Positions 17,906-29,166 are shown, counted from the stretch's first letter. The stretch: DNA of 64,000 nt from Methylobacterium sp. J-068 (GCF_022829445.1 NZ_JAKSXY010000092.1:1-64000); one strand, 5' to 3'. Program-made: numbers and translations. The notes: generated from the sequence alone by a model not told the origin.

Positions 17906-18835
17906 TCACCGCCCCATCAGGGCGTCCACGTGGGCGGAGACGGAGAGCCCCAGGCCCTTCAGGCTGTAGCCGCCCTCCAGCACCGAGACGACGCGGCCAC
18001 CCGCGTGGCGGTCGGCGACCGCCATCAGCCGGCGCGTCGCCCAGCCGAAATCCGCCTCGGTGAGCCGGACATTGCCCAGGGGGTCGAGGTGGTGCGCGTC
18101 GAAGCCGGCCGAGATGATGACGAGGTCGGGCGCGAAGGCCTCGAGGCGGCGCAGGATGCCGGCCTCGAACGCCTCGCGAAAGATCGCGCCGTCGTCGCCC
18201 GCCCGCAGCGGCACGTTGACGATGGTGTCGTGGTTGCCGCGCTCGCCGGCGGCCCCGGTGCCGGGAAACAGCGGCATCTCGTGGGTCGAGGCGTACATCA
18301 CGGATCGGTCGTCCCAGAAGATGTCCTGCGTGCCGTTGCCGTGGTGGACGTCCCAGTCGACGATCGCCACGCGCTCGGCGCCGTGACGCTCGCGGGCGTG
18401 GCGGGCCGCGATCGCGGCGTTGTTGAAGACGCAGAACCCCATCGCGGTCATGCGCTCGGCGTGGTGGCCCGGCGGGCGCATGGCCACGAAGGCGTTGGCG
18501 CACTCGCCGCCCATCACCGCGTCGACGGCGTGCACGGCGCCGCCGACCCCGCGCAGGGCCGCCTCCATCGTGCCCGGCGAGAGCAGCGTGTCGCCGTCGA
18601 TCTGCACGTAGCCGTCCGCGGGCGCCGCCTCGATCATCGCCTGCACGTAGGGCACCGGGTGGACCAGGGTCGGCACCTCCGGCCCGGCCTTCGGGGCGAG
18701 GCCGCGCACGAGGCCGGCGAAGCGCTCGTCCTCCAGGGCCCGCTCCACGGCGCGAATCCGGTCCGCCCGCTCGGGGTGCCCCTCGGGCATGGCGTGATCC
18801 AGGGCCGAGGGATGGCTCACGTACAGCGTCGTCAC
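17906..18835 (-). CDS. Histone deacetylase family amidohydrolase
   Basis: 309 residues with the arginase/deacetylase fold. Active-site motifs: RPPGHHAE (tandem His at 124-125), DWDVHHGNGTQ (zinc ligands Asp162 and His164) and SAGFDAHHLDP (zinc ligand Asp246). The bacterial relatives deacetylate small acetylated molecules such as acetylpolyamines or lysine side chains of proteins; the substrate here is not known. It lies 81 bases upstream of map on the same strand and may share its transcript. Confidence 0.9.
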   Translation of the reverse strand: MTTLYVSHPSALDHAMPEGHPERADRIRAVERALEDERFAGLVRGLAPKAGPEVPTLVHPVPYVQAMIEAAPADGYVQIDGDTLLSPGTMEAALRGVGGAVHAVDAVMGGECANAFVAMRPPGHHAERMTAMGFCVFNNAAIAARHARERHGAERVAIVDWDVHHGNGTQDIFWDDRSVMYASTHEMPLFPGTGAAGERGNHDTIVNVPLRAGDDGAIFREAFEAGILRRLEAFAPDLVIISAGFDAHHLDPLGNVRLTEADFGWATRRLMAVADRHAGGRVVSVLEGGYSLKGLGLSVSAHVDALMGR

Positions 18836-19050
18836 GAACGTCCCTCCGGTCGCAATCCCTCCTGTCGCTCATCGGCCACAGGCGATGCAAATGTGCCACG
18901 TCTTGGCGCGCGGCACTACGCTGGGATGCGCGCTCGGCTTAGGTTGCGCAAGGCCTTGCCCGTCAAGACCCGATTCACCAAGCCGCTATCGCCGCGACAC
19001 CGACCAACCCCGTTCCCGCGATGTGCCGCGCATCGCGACAGGCCCGACCC

Positions 19051-19689
19051 ATGCGCGCTCCCGCCACCCTCCTGCTGCTCGGCGCCCTGTTGCCGCTCGG
19101 TGCCTGCAACACCCGGACGACGGGTCTGGCGAACGCGCCGGCACCGGTCCAGGTGGCGGCCGCGACGCCCGCGCCGCTGACCGGCGAAGCCCGCGACAAG
19201 GCCTGGATGAAGCTCGCGCCGGACGCGCCGGTCGATCCGAAGATCGCCCGCACCATCATCGACTACCCGACCCGGGAAGCGCCCGGCACCGTCATCGTGG
19301 TGACCAAGGAGCGCCGGCTCTACTACGTGCTGCCGGACGGCAAGGCCGTGCGCTACCCCGTGGCGGTCGGCCATGCGGGCATGGCCTGGGCCGGCACCGC
19401 GGAGGTGGACCGCAAGGGCGAGTGGCCGGACTGGAACCCGCCGCCGGAGATGCTGGCCCGCCGGCCCGACCTGCCCAAGCGCCTGGAGGGCGGCCCCACG
19501 AGCCCGATCGGCGCGCGGGCGCTCTACCTTGCCGAGGGCAAGAAGGACACGCTGTTCCGCATCCACGGCACCAACGAGCCCGAGAAGATCGGGCAGGCGG
19601 TCTCGTCCGGCTGCATCCGCATGCTCAACGCCGACGTGATGGACCTCTACGACCGCGTGCCGATCGGCGCGAAGGTGGTGGTGCGCTGA
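19051..19689 (+). CDS. L,D-transpeptidase lipoprotein (YkuD domain)
   Basis: A 212-residue lipoprotein: signal peptide ending in the lipobox LPLGAC (Cys near residue 19), then a linker and a YkuD domain (about 75-212). The catalytic signature is present as HGTNEPEKIG followed by SSGCIRM. Such enzymes make 3-3 cross-links in peptidoglycan or attach proteins to it. I start at ATG 19051 because it places the lipobox correctly; the ATG at 19021 would add ten charged residues. Divergent from the deacetylase-like gene. Confidence 0.9.
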   Translation: MRAPATLLLLGALLPLGACNTRTTGLANAPAPVQVAAATPAPLTGEARDKAWMKLAPDAPVDPKIARTIIDYPTREAPGTVIVVTKERRLYYVLPDGKAVRYPVAVGHAGMAWAGTAEVDRKGEWPDWNPPPEMLARRPDLPKRLEGGPTSPIGARALYLAEGKKDTLFRIHGTNEPEKIGQAVSSGCIRMLNADVMDLYDRVPIGAKVVVR

Positions 19690-19730
19690 GGCCTGCGAGA
19701 CCGGACGGTTCGTCGGCCGCGAGGTAGCCG

Positions 19731-19768
19731 TTGAAGGCAAGCCAAGTGACTTCAGCAGGTGCCTTCAA
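19731..19768. terminator. Hairpin between convergent genes
   Basis: TTGAAGGCA (19731-19739) and TGCCTTCAA (19760-19768) are perfect inverted repeats 20 bases apart, placed between the ends of the L,D-transpeptidase and the ABC transporter operon. It could serve both directions. No T-run. Confidence 0.4.
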
Positions 19769-19816
19769 GCTCCCCGCATGACCGCATCGCGGTAAATGCG
19801 CCGCGCCGATTCAGTC

Positions 19817-21427
<1,611 letters not shown>

Positions 21428-21429
21428 GG

Positions 21430-22851
21430 TCAGGTCTCCCGCTGCGCGTTGCGTGTCGCCAGGATGGCCGGTCCGGTCTCGCCGAGGTCCCAGAACAATC
21501 CGGCCATGAGGGCCAGGGCCTCGCGCGACATCGGACCGAGGAGGTGCTCGTCCGGCCCGTGCTGGAGGCAGGCCGGGTAGGAATGCGGCACCCACAGGGT
21601 CGGCAGGCCGAGGATTTCCGAGAAGGCGTCGTTGGGCAGGGAGCCGCCGAGATTGGGCAGCAGCGCCGGGCGCTTGCCCGTGCTCTCGGCGATGGAGGCG
21701 AGCGCCCAGCCGACCCAGGGGTCTTCGACGGGAAGCCGGGTGGCGCGGAACACCTCGGTGCGGGCGGCCCGGACCTCCACCATGGGCAAGCCGTGGGCAT
21801 CGAGATGCGCGCGCACCGCCGGCAGGATACCCTCCCAATCGGTCCCGACGACGAAGCGCAGTTGCAGCGTCGCCTTCGCCTTGGAGGGCACGGCGTTGAG
21901 GGGGCCGTCGGGGTCGCCGGTCTTGAAGGCCAGGACTTCGAGGGTGTTCCAGCCGAAGACGCGCTCGGCGGCGGACAGGCCGGGCTCGCCCCAATCCGCG
22001 TCGATCCTCGGCGCGCTCGGGTCGCTGCCGACGGTGATGTCGCGCAGGGCCGCGCGCACGCCCTCGGGGATCGGCGGCGGGCGCAGGGCATCGAGCAGAA
22101 TCGTGCCGCGCCCGTCGACCAGGGTGGCGATGGCATTGGCCAGGACCGTGCCGGGATTGCGCAGCAGGCCGCCCCAGTTGCCGGAATGATGGCTGCCCTC
22201 GCGCAGATCGAGGTCGAGTTCGAAGGTGAAGCCGCCGCGCGAGCCGAGGAAGACGGTCGGGCGCTCGGCGCTCACGCGCGGACCGTCCGAGGCGATGAGG
22301 ACATCGGCGGCCAGGGCCTCGGCTTCCGCGCGGCAGAGGTCGCGCAGGCCCGGCGAGCCGGATTCCTCGCCCATCTCGATGAGGAGCTTGGTGTTGAAGC
22401 CGAGCCGCCCGTTGCGCGCCGCGATCACCGCCTGCAGGGCGCCGAGGTTGAGGATGTGCTGACCCTTGTTGTCGGCGGTGCCGCGCCCGTACCAGCGCTC
22501 GCCCTCGATCACGATCCGCCAGGGATCGAGGCCGTCGCGCCACTGCTCCGGATATCCGCGCACGGTGTCTCCGTGGCCGTAGATGAGCACGGTGGGCAGC
22601 CTGTCGCCCTCGTGCCGGTCGGCGATGAGAAAAGGGCCGTGCACACCGTCCGGATTGTCGAGGATGCGGCTCGTGAAGCCCAAGGGCGCGATCGCGGGGG
22701 CGAGATAGTCGGCGAGGTAGGCGCGCAGGGCCGGGACCTGACCGCTGGCCTGGCTCTCGGTGGGGCGGGCGACGGCATCCTGCAGGGCGGCGAGGAAGCC
22801 GCCGTCGTCGTAATGGCGCGTGGCACGCGCGATGGCATCGTGTCGGGACAT
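21430..22851 (-). CDS. M20-family metallopeptidase
   Basis: 473 residues of the ArgE/DapE/carnosinase class of dinuclear zinc hydrolases. Metal-site motifs: YGHGDTV, GRGTADNKGQ and EMGEESGSPG, plus a lid domain with the bridging region GSHHSGNWGG. No signal peptide, so it acts in the cytoplasm. It sits inside the ABC operon between the second permease and the fused ATPase, with a good ribosome binding site GAGGA. The placement suggests that it hydrolyses what the transporter brings in, probably a dipeptide or N-acyl amino acid. Substrate unknown. Confidence 0.9.
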   Translation of the reverse strand: MSRHDAIARATRHYDDGGFLAALQDAVARPTESQASGQVPALRAYLADYLAPAIAPLGFTSRILDNPDGVHGPFLIADRHEGDRLPTVLIYGHGDTVRGYPEQWRDGLDPWRIVIEGERWYGRGTADNKGQHILNLGALQAVIAARNGRLGFNTKLLIEMGEESGSPGLRDLCRAEAEALAADVLIASDGPRVSAERPTVFLGSRGGFTFELDLDLREGSHHSGNWGGLLRNPGTVLANAIATLVDGRGTILLDALRPPPIPEGVRAALRDITVGSDPSAPRIDADWGEPGLSAAERVFGWNTLEVLAFKTGDPDGPLNAVPSKAKATLQLRFVVGTDWEGILPAVRAHLDAHGLPMVEVRAARTEVFRATRLPVEDPWVGWALASIAESTGKRPALLPNLGGSLPNDAFSEILGLPTLWVPHSYPACLQHGPDEHLLGPMSREALALMAGLFWDLGETGPAILATRNAQRET

Positions 22852-22904
22852 GGATCCTCGGGTGCTGGAAGGCTCGCGGGTCTCGGGAGGGGTAATGGGT
22901 GGCC

Positions 22905-23945
22905 TCAGCGCCGGCCCTCGGGGGCCGTGATGTCGCGCACGCCGTCGCCCAGCAGGTTGATGCCCAGCACGAGGCTCAGGAGGGCCACGCCCGGAATGGT
23001 GATGACCCAGGGCTGGAAGAACATGTACGGCTTGCCCTCCGCGATCATCAGGCCCCAGGACGGCAGCGGCGGCTGAACGCCGAGGCCGAGGAACGACAGG
23101 GCGGCCTCCAGCAGGATCGCGTGGGCCATCTCCAGGGTCGCCACCACGATCAGGGCATTGAGGATGTTGGGCAGCACCTCCTGGAACAGGATGCGGGCGT
23201 TCGAGAAGCCCGTGGCGCGGGCCGCCGCGATGAAGTCCTGGTCGCGGATCTGGCGGGTCGCCGCCCGGGTGACGACGGCGAAGCGGTCCCACAGGAGAAA
23301 GCCGAGCACGAGGACCACCACCTTCAGCGAGCCGCCCACCAGGGAGGCCATGGCCAGGGCCACGAGGACCACCGGCATGGCGAGCCGCGTGGTGACGACG
23401 TAGCTCACCACGGCATCGACCCGGCCGCCGAAATAGCCGGCGCAGACCCCGAGGGTCGTCCCGATGATCCCCGAGATGACGGCCGAGGCCAAGCCGATCA
23501 GGAGGGAGATCTGACTGCCGTAGATCAGGCGGCTCAGGTAGTCGCGTCCGAGCTTGTCGGTGCCGAGCACGTGGTCCCAGGTCCCCTTGGCGTTCCAGAT
23601 CGGCGGGATCAGGCGGCGCGAGACGTCCTGGGCGTAGGGATCGTGCGGCGCGATGAGCGGGGCTGCCAGCGCCGCCAGCACGATGAGGCTCAGGATGCCG
23701 GCGCCGATCAGGAAGCCGCCGTGGCCGAGGCCGCGCCGGAGCGCCAGGGCCGTCGGCGAGCGCGCCGCCGGCAGGGCGTCGGCCCGGCTCGCCGCATCGC
23801 CCCGAGGGGCCAGGATCTGCGGTGTCACCACCTGTGGCGTCACGAAATCGGGCGTGGCGATCGACGGCGTGGTCATCAGCGCATCGGACACGGGCGTCCC
23901 CTGTAGGCCGGGAGAGGTGGAAGCGGCGGCGGGCGGGCGGGTCAT
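22905..23945 (-). CDS. Peptide-type ABC transporter permease (DppC-like)
   Basis: 346 residues. After an unusually long hydrophilic N-terminal arm of about 75 residues there are six predicted membrane helices. The EAA loop is present (AARATGFSNARILFQEVLPN), and GTDKLGRDYLSRLIYG is the typical DppC/OppC region before helix 2. Its start overlaps the stop of the first permease as ATGA, indicating coupled translation; an internal ATG after about 20 residues is a possible alternative start. Confidence 0.92.
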   Translation of the reverse strand: MTRPPAAASTSPGLQGTPVSDALMTTPSIATPDFVTPQVVTPQILAPRGDAASRADALPAARSPTALALRRGLGHGGFLIGAGILSLIVLAALAAPLIAPHDPYAQDVSRRLIPPIWNAKGTWDHVLGTDKLGRDYLSRLIYGSQISLLIGLASAVISGIIGTTLGVCAGYFGGRVDAVVSYVVTTRLAMPVVLVALAMASLVGGSLKVVVLVLGFLLWDRFAVVTRAATRQIRDQDFIAAARATGFSNARILFQEVLPNILNALIVVATLEMAHAILLEAALSFLGLGVQPPLPSWGLMIAEGKPYMFFQPWVITIPGVALLSLVLGINLLGDGVRDITAPEGRR

Positions 23946-24856
23946 TGCCGCAGCCGGGGATCGAGGAAGGCGTTGAGCAGGTCGGCGGCCAGCGTCAGGA
24001 CGATGTAGATCATGGCCAGGACCAGCACGATCGCCTGGACCACGGGGAAATCGTTGCGGGCGATGGACTCCCAGGCGAGCTGCCCGAGCCCCTGGAGCGA
24101 GAACACCGCCTCGATGACGATGGAGCCGCCGAGCATGAAGCCGAACTGGACGGCGGCCAGCGCGATGACCGGGATCACGGCGTTGCGCAGGGCGTGCCGG
24201 ATCAGGATCTTGCGCGGGGGCAGGCCCTTGGCCCGGGCCGTGCGGACGTAGTCGGAGGCCAGCACCTCCAGCATGCCGTTGCGGGTGAGGCGCATCACCG
24301 CCGGCATGGCGTAGTAGCCGAGGGCCACCGCCGGCAGGACGAAGTGTTTCCACGTCGTGTTGCCCGAGACCGGCAGCCAGCGCAGGTTCACGGAGAAGAT
24401 CATGATCAGGGTCAGGCCGAACCAGAAGCTCGGCATCGCCTGGCCCAGCACCGAGACCGACAGGGCGGCCCGGTCGATCCAGGTGCCGCGCTTGACCGCC
24501 GCCAGCACGCCCAGCGGGATCGCCACGAACAGGGCGACGGCCAGGGCCACCACCCCGAGGAGCAGGGTGATGGGCATGCGGGACGCCAGCAGCGCGATCA
24601 CGCTCTCGCGGAAGTAGAACGAGTTTCCGAAATCGAGCCGGATCGCGCGGGCCGCCCAAGCGAGGAACTGCGCCAGGATCGGCTGGTTCAGCCCGTGCTG
24701 GACACGGATCGCCTCGACCTGGGCGGCGGTCGCCTCGGGGCCGGCGATGGCCGCGGCGAGGTCACCGGACAGGTGGAGCAGCATGAAGCTCGCCACCGAT
24801 ACGGTCACGGCCACCGCGATGGCGACGAGCACGCGTTGCAGCATGAATCTGAGCAT
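23942..24856 (-). CDS. Peptide-type ABC transporter permease (DppB-like)
   Basis: 304 residues, six membrane helices. Features of DppB/OppB proteins: RMPITLLLGVVAL, LGQAMPSFWFGL, and the EAA loop SDYVRTARAKGLPPRKILIRHALRN. Strong ribosome binding site GGAGGAG. Follows the binding-protein gene by 69 bases and is coupled to the DppC-like gene. Together they form the membrane channel. Confidence 0.93.
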   Translation of the reverse strand: MLRFMLQRVLVAIAVAVTVSVASFMLLHLSGDLAAAIAGPEATAAQVEAIRVQHGLNQPILAQFLAWAARAIRLDFGNSFYFRESVIALLASRMPITLLLGVVALAVALFVAIPLGVLAAVKRGTWIDRAALSVSVLGQAMPSFWFGLTLIMIFSVNLRWLPVSGNTTWKHFVLPAVALGYYAMPAVMRLTRNGMLEVLASDYVRTARAKGLPPRKILIRHALRNAVIPVIALAAVQFGFMLGGSIVIEAVFSLQGLGQLAWESIARNDFPVVQAIVLVLAMIYIVLTLAADLLNAFLDPRLRQ

Positions 24857-24925
24857 GGGCCGGCTCCTCCGGTCGGTGAGGGGTGTGCGGTCCAGGTCCC
24901 ACGGCGGCCGTGGGACCGCGAAACG

Positions 24926-26452
24926 CTACTTCCAGCTGGCCGCGTAGAAGCGCGGCAGTTCGTCGGGCTGCGCCGTGAAGGCGAGGTCCTGGGTGAAGGC
25001 GTAATTGGTCGAGTAGGAGAACAGCGGCAGGATGTAGGCCTGGGCCGCGATGCGCTTGAGCGCCTCGGCGTACTTCGCCTTGCGCACCGCCGGATCGACG
25101 GCGCCGTCGCCCGCCTGCAGAGCCGCGATGGTCTCGGGGTCCTTGGTGAGGTCCTCGTCGCCGCCCTTGAGGTAGACGCCGGTGAAGGCGGAGACGTCGA
25201 GCACGGAGAACGAGCCCCAGGTCTGGAAGGCGATGGACACCTTTCCGCCGCGGATGAGGTCGCGCAGGGCCGCGTAGCGCAGGTAGTTTAGCCGGGCGGT
25301 GATGCCCACGGCGCGCAGGTATCCGATCACCGCTTCGGCATAGTCGCGCTCGCGATAGGCGCCGAGATCGATCTCGAAGCCGTTGGGATAGCCGGCCTCC
25401 TTCAGCAGCGCCCTGGCCTTGGCCGGATCGTAGCCGTAGCGCGTCACGCCCTCGTCGGTGCAGCCGAACTGATCGATGAAGCAGGCCGCGTTCATCACGC
25501 GGCTGCCGCCCCGCACGAGGTTGTCGACCATCGCCTTGCGGTCGATGGCGTAGGAGATCGCTTGGCGGACGCGCGGATCCTTGAGCGGCGAGTTCTCCTT
25601 GGCCCGGCCCAGGGTATCGAACTGCAGGAAGCCGACGCGCATGGTCTCGGCGCTGAGCACCGCGATGTTCGGAGCGCTTTTCAGCTGATCGGCCTGGTCG
25701 CTCGGCACCCGCCAGATCCAGTCGATGCCGCCGGTGACGAGTTCCGCCATGCGGCTGTCGGCGTCGGGGATGACGCGGAATTCGAGCTTGCCGATCTTCG
25801 GCGTTCCGATGGGGCTGCCGGGCCAGTACTTGGTAAAGCGCTCCATCTTCACGCCGCGACCGTTCTCGACGGCCGTGATGCGATAGGGGCCGGTGCCGAC
25901 GGGCGCCTTGGCGAAGCCGTCGAGGCCCACCTTCTTGAAGTAGGCCGCCGGAAAGATCGGGGTCGGACCGGCAAGGTATTCGAGGGCCGCCGGGAAAGCG
26001 GTCTTGAGGTGTATGCGAACGGTGCGGGCATCCACCACCTCCGTCGATTTCATCCAATCGACGTTCTGCTTCGTCACCGTACGGGCTTCCGGCGTGAGCA
26101 CGTAGTTGAAGGTGAAGGCCACGTCCTCGGGGCCGAACGCGTCGCCGTTGTGGAAGGTCACGCCCTCGCGCAGCGTCAATTCCAGGGTGGTGGGATCGAC
26201 CCACGTCCAGGCCGTGGCCAGCATCGGCTGGTACGCCCCGGTCTTCGGGTCGCGGTAGATCAGGGTGTCCCAGACGTTGCGGGCCAGGATGACGCCCTCG
26301 CGGGCGCTGTTGTGGTACGGGCTGACGTTCTCCGGCTCGGTATCGGAGGCATAGACCAGGGTGTCGTCCGCCTTGCCGGCCAGGGCCGGAACGCTGCTCG
26401 CGAGCATCAGCAGGGTGAGTGCGGCGCTCGCCGTCGAGATGTGTCGCGCCAT
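24926..26452 (-). CDS. ABC transporter substrate-binding protein, peptide/opine type (SBP_bac_5)
   Basis: 508 residues with a Sec signal peptide (MARHISTASAALTLLMLASSVPALAG). The family signature is visible in LELTLREGVTFHNGDAFGPEDVAFTF, PVGTGPYRITA and DPRVRQAISYAIDRKAMVDN. It is a class C periplasmic receptor. First gene of the operon; the ATG at 26452 has GAGAGGAA upstream. It is divergent from a LysR regulator, which probably controls it. Ligand not predictable. Confidence 0.93.
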   Translation of the reverse strand: MARHISTASAALTLLMLASSVPALAGKADDTLVYASDTEPENVSPYHNSAREGVILARNVWDTLIYRDPKTGAYQPMLATAWTWVDPTTLELTLREGVTFHNGDAFGPEDVAFTFNYVLTPEARTVTKQNVDWMKSTEVVDARTVRIHLKTAFPAALEYLAGPTPIFPAAYFKKVGLDGFAKAPVGTGPYRITAVENGRGVKMERFTKYWPGSPIGTPKIGKLEFRVIPDADSRMAELVTGGIDWIWRVPSDQADQLKSAPNIAVLSAETMRVGFLQFDTLGRAKENSPLKDPRVRQAISYAIDRKAMVDNLVRGGSRVMNAACFIDQFGCTDEGVTRYGYDPAKARALLKEAGYPNGFEIDLGAYRERDYAEAVIGYLRAVGITARLNYLRYAALRDLIRGGKVSIAFQTWGSFSVLDVSAFTGVYLKGGDEDLTKDPETIAALQAGDGAVDPAVRKAKYAEALKRIAAQAYILPLFSYSTNYAFTQDLAFTAQPDELPRFYAASWK

Positions 26453-26529
26453 GATCCCGGTTCCTCTCGCCCTCGAGCCCGGCGGAGTGCCGGACGATGT
26501 GCTGTGCCGCTTTTTTCGTCGTGCCATGG

Positions 26530-26553
26530 TGTTGTGCATTTTGCATCGCAACA
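26530..26553. promoter_or_regulatory. Candidate LysR operator between divergent genes
   Basis: TGTTG at 26530-26534 and CAACA at 26549-26553 form an interrupted palindrome with a 14-base centre that itself contains GCA-TTTTGC. It lies in the 151-base spacer between the binding-protein gene and the LysR gene. LysR regulators typically bind interrupted palindromes in such a spacer. Assignment is inferred from position. Confidence 0.5.
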
Positions 26554-26603
26554 AGTAGAATTTCGCGATGGGTGCCGTGCCGATCCGGCAACGGAGAGGA
26601 TCG

Positions 26604-27512
26604 ATGCAGATTTCGAGCCTGCGCTATTTCCTGGCTGTCGCCCGAACCGGGTCGATCGCGGCCGCCTCGTCTCAGTTGAACGTCGCGGCCTCGGCGATCA
26701 GCCGGCAGATCGCCAATCTCGAAGCCGAGCTCGACTGCGTTCTGTTCGAGCGGCGGCCCCGGGGCATGGTGCCGAGCCCGGCCGGCGAGTTGCTGGCCGC
26801 GCACGCCCACCAGACCCTGATCCGCGCCGAACAGGTGGCCGCCGAGATCCAGGAACTGCAGGGTTTGGCGCGCGGCTTCATCCGCGTCGCCACCTCAGAG
26901 GGCTTCGCCCTGGACCTGCTGCCGAACGCCATCGCGGAATTCCATTCCGCCTATCCGGGCATCCGCTTCGAGGTGCAGATGCTGCCCCCCGCCCAGGTCA
27001 CGCACGTGGTGGCGGCGGGGGACGCCGATATCGGCATCACCTTCGCCATGGCCCCGTCGAGCCTCGTCACGGTCGCGTACGACAACGCCGTCGAGATGGT
27101 GGCGCTGAGCGCGCCCGATCATCCCCTGGCGTGCCGGCCCTCGATCCAGCTCTCCGACCTGAAGGCCTATCCGATCGCGGTGCCGACCCTCGACACCACC
27201 GCGAGGCGGGTCTTCGACGCGGCCTGCCTCGCGGAAGGCATCGCCATCGAGCCGACGCTGACGGCCAACATCCTCTCCGCCCTGCTGCCCTTCGTGCGGC
27301 GGACGAAGGGCTTGGCGCTGATGTCGGCGCTGTCCGTGCAGACGCCGGTGCGCCTCGGCGAACTCGTCTGCATCCCGGTGCGGTCGCGGGCGAGCCTGGT
27401 CCGGGGCATCCAGGTCCAGGTCATGCGCGACCGGAAGCTGCCGCACGCGGCCCAGGCCTTCCTACGCCAGCTCGTCGCCGCCCTGCCGCCGGTGGCGCCC
27501 GGCGGCGTCTGA
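26604..27512 (+). CDS. LysR-family transcriptional regulator
   Basis: 302 residues. N-terminal winged helix (LRYFLAVARTGSIAAASSQLNVAASAISRQIANLEAEL) and C-terminal effector-binding domain. I start at ATG 26604 with GGAGAGG upstream, not at an ATG 36 bases earlier that adds a basic stretch before the HTH. Divergent from the ABC/peptidase operon, its probable target, with the inducer likely to be the transported compound or a breakdown product. Confidence 0.9.
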   Translation: MQISSLRYFLAVARTGSIAAASSQLNVAASAISRQIANLEAELDCVLFERRPRGMVPSPAGELLAAHAHQTLIRAEQVAAEIQELQGLARGFIRVATSEGFALDLLPNAIAEFHSAYPGIRFEVQMLPPAQVTHVVAAGDADIGITFAMAPSSLVTVAYDNAVEMVALSAPDHPLACRPSIQLSDLKAYPIAVPTLDTTARRVFDAACLAEGIAIEPTLTANILSALLPFVRRTKGLALMSALSVQTPVRLGELVCIPVRSRASLVRGIQVQVMRDRKLPHAAQAFLRQLVAALPPVAPGGV

Positions 27513-27532
27513 CGATCCGGTGGCTGGATCCG

Positions 27533-28543
27533 TCATCCGTTCCGGAACGTGTAGCTGTAGCCGTTCAGGGCGGGCGCACCGCCGAGATGGGCGTAGAGCA
27601 CCTTCGAGCCCTTGGGGAAGAAGCCCTTCCGGACGAGGTCGATCATCCCCTGCATGGACTTCCCCTCGTAGACCGGGTCCGTGATCATGGCCTCGAGGCG
27701 CGCCGAGAGGCGGATCGCCTCGATGGTCTCCCGCGACGGGACGCCGTAGACCGGATAGGCGTAGTCCTCGTTCAGCACCACGTCGTCGGCCACGATCTCG
27801 GGCGCACCGATCAGGGCGGCCGTCTTCTGGGCGATGTCCAGGACCTGGGCCTTGGTCTGGGCGGGGGTGAAGGACGCGTCGATGCCGATGACGTTGCGGG
27901 CGCGCCCGTCGGCGGCAAAGCCCACCACCATGCCCGCATGGGTCGAGCCCGTGACGGTGCAGACCACGATGTAGTCGAAGTGCAGGCCCATCTCGGCCTC
28001 CTGCGCGCGCACCTCCTCGGCGAAGCCCACGTAACCGAGACCGCCGAACTTGTGCACCGAGGCGCCGGCCGGGATCGCGTAGGGCTTGCCGCCCTTGGCC
28101 TTCACGTCCTCCAGGGCCGCCTTCCAGCTCTCGCGGATGCCGATGTCGAAGCCATCGTCCACGAGCTGCGTCTCCGCGCCCATGATGCGCGACAGGAGGA
28201 TGTTGCCGACCCGGTCGTAGACCGCGTCCTCGTGCGGCACCCAGGCTTCCTGGATCAGCCGGCACTTCATGCCGATCTTGGCGGCCACCGCCGCGACCAT
28301 GCGGGTGTGGTTCGACTGCACGCCGCCGATGGAGACCAGGGTGTCGGCTCCGCTCGCGATGGCGTCGGGCACGATGTATTCGAGCTTGCGCAGCTTGTTG
28401 CCGCCATAGGCGAGACCCGAATTGCAATCCTCGCGCTTGGCGTAGATCTCCACCTCGCCGCCGAGATGGTCGGTGAGCCGCGAAAGCTTCTCGATCGGGC
28501 TCGGGCCGAAGGTCAGGGGGTAGCGCTCGAATTTCGAAAGCAT
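27533..28543 (-). CDS. acdS: 1-aminocyclopropane-1-carboxylate (ACC) deaminase
   Basis: A PLP enzyme that opens the plant ethylene precursor ACC to 2-oxobutyrate and ammonia. 336 residues. The PLP lysine lies in [10 protein letters not shown] (Lys50), the catalytic Ser in GGVQSNHTR (Ser77). The residues that distinguish true ACC deaminase from the related D-cysteine desulfhydrase are the deaminase type: Tyr-Glu in [11 protein letters not shown] and Leu in [14 protein letters not shown]. No signal peptide. Divergent from an Lrp-type regulator, the standard acdS/acdR arrangement. The gene marks a plant-associated lifestyle; 2-oxobutyrate can go on to propionyl-CoA. Confidence 0.95.
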   Translation of the reverse strand: MLSKFERYPLTFGPSPIEKLSRLTDHLGGEVEIYAKREDCNSGLAYGGNKLRKLEYIVPDAIASGADTLVSIGGVQSNHTRMVAAVAAKIGMKCRLIQEAWVPHEDAVYDRVGNILLSRIMGAETQLVDDGFDIGIRESWKAALEDVKAKGGKPYAIPAGASVHKFGGLGYVGFAEEVRAQEAEMGLHFDYIVVCTVTGSTHAGMVVGFAADGRARNVIGIDASFTPAQTKAQVLDIAQKTAALIGAPEIVADDVVLNEDYAYPVYGVPSRETIEAIRLSARLEAMITDPVYEGKSMQGMIDLVRKGFFPKGSKVLYAHLGGAPALNGYSYTFRNG

Positions 28544-28680
28544 GGTGACGGTGTCCTCACGGGTGGGCTGGCGAAAAGTTAGCAAAGGACCCGCGAAAGG
28601 TGCTCTCGAATTTCGGGCGGGAATACCGTAGGTTTCGGCTCCACAGGTCGCCACGCCCTGCACACGTTTCATTTTTTTCG

Positions 28681-29166
28681 ATGATGACGAAAGACTCTTC
28701 CATCGGCCCTGCGCTCGACAGGATGGACCTGAAGATCCTCCGCCTGCTCCAGGCCGACGGCCGCATGGGCAATTCCGAGATCGCCAAGCGGGTGAATACG
28801 AGCGCGGCCACCTGCCACCGGCGCACGCAGCGGCTGTTCGACGAGGGCTACATCCGCGGCGTGCGCGCACAGATCGCGCCGGAGAAGATCGGCCGGGGCT
28901 CCCTCGTGATCGTCGGCGTGGTGCTGGACCGCTCGACACCGGAGAGCTTCGCCGCCTTCGAGGCCGCCGCCTCGGCGATGCCCATGGTGCTGGACTGCCA
29001 TCTCGTCGCCGGCGACTTCGATTATTTTCTCAAGATCCGCGTTCGCGACATGGCGGGTTTCAACCGGCTCCACAGCAACACCCTGATCGCGCTGCCGGGC
29101 GTGCGCCAGACGCGGACCTTCTTCGTGATGAAGGAAGTCGTCGACAACGCGCCGCTCGATCTCTGA
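28681..29166 (+). CDS. acdR: Lrp/AsnC-family regulator, probable AcdR
   Basis: 161 residues. N-terminal HTH ([41 protein letters not shown]) and C-terminal RAM ligand-binding domain ([22 protein letters not shown]). Divergent from acdS with a spacer of 137 bases. In other proteobacteria AcdR binds this spacer and activates acdS in response to ACC; the same is inferred here. Two adjacent ATG codons at 28681 and 28684 are possible starts. Confidence 0.88.
   Translation: MMTKDSSIGPALDRMDLKILRLLQADGRMGNSEIAKRVNTSAATCHRRTQRLFDEGYIRGVRAQIAPEKIGRGSLVIVGVVLDRSTPESFAAFEAAASAMPMVLDCHLVAGDFDYFLKIRVRDMAGFNRLHSNTLIALPGVRQTRTFFVMKEVVDNAPLDL

Noticed and set aside
17000..19180. 726-codon plus-strand frame over map and the deacetylase-like gene
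   Set aside because: It covers two recognised enzymes on the other strand and shows only the biased composition expected of a mirror frame.
21544..23076. Long plus-strand frame opposite the M20 peptidase
   Set aside because: Mirror frame of a well-supported enzyme; no start signal or domain.
28625..28653. GGAATA near 28626 as another ECF promoter copy
   Set aside because: The sequence 15 bases downstream is not CATC, so it does not match the motif.
28544..28680. Specific Lrp-type operator in the acdS/acdR spacer
   Set aside because: An imperfect inverted repeat around CGAATTTCG near 28610 was seen, but it is too short and irregular to call a site.
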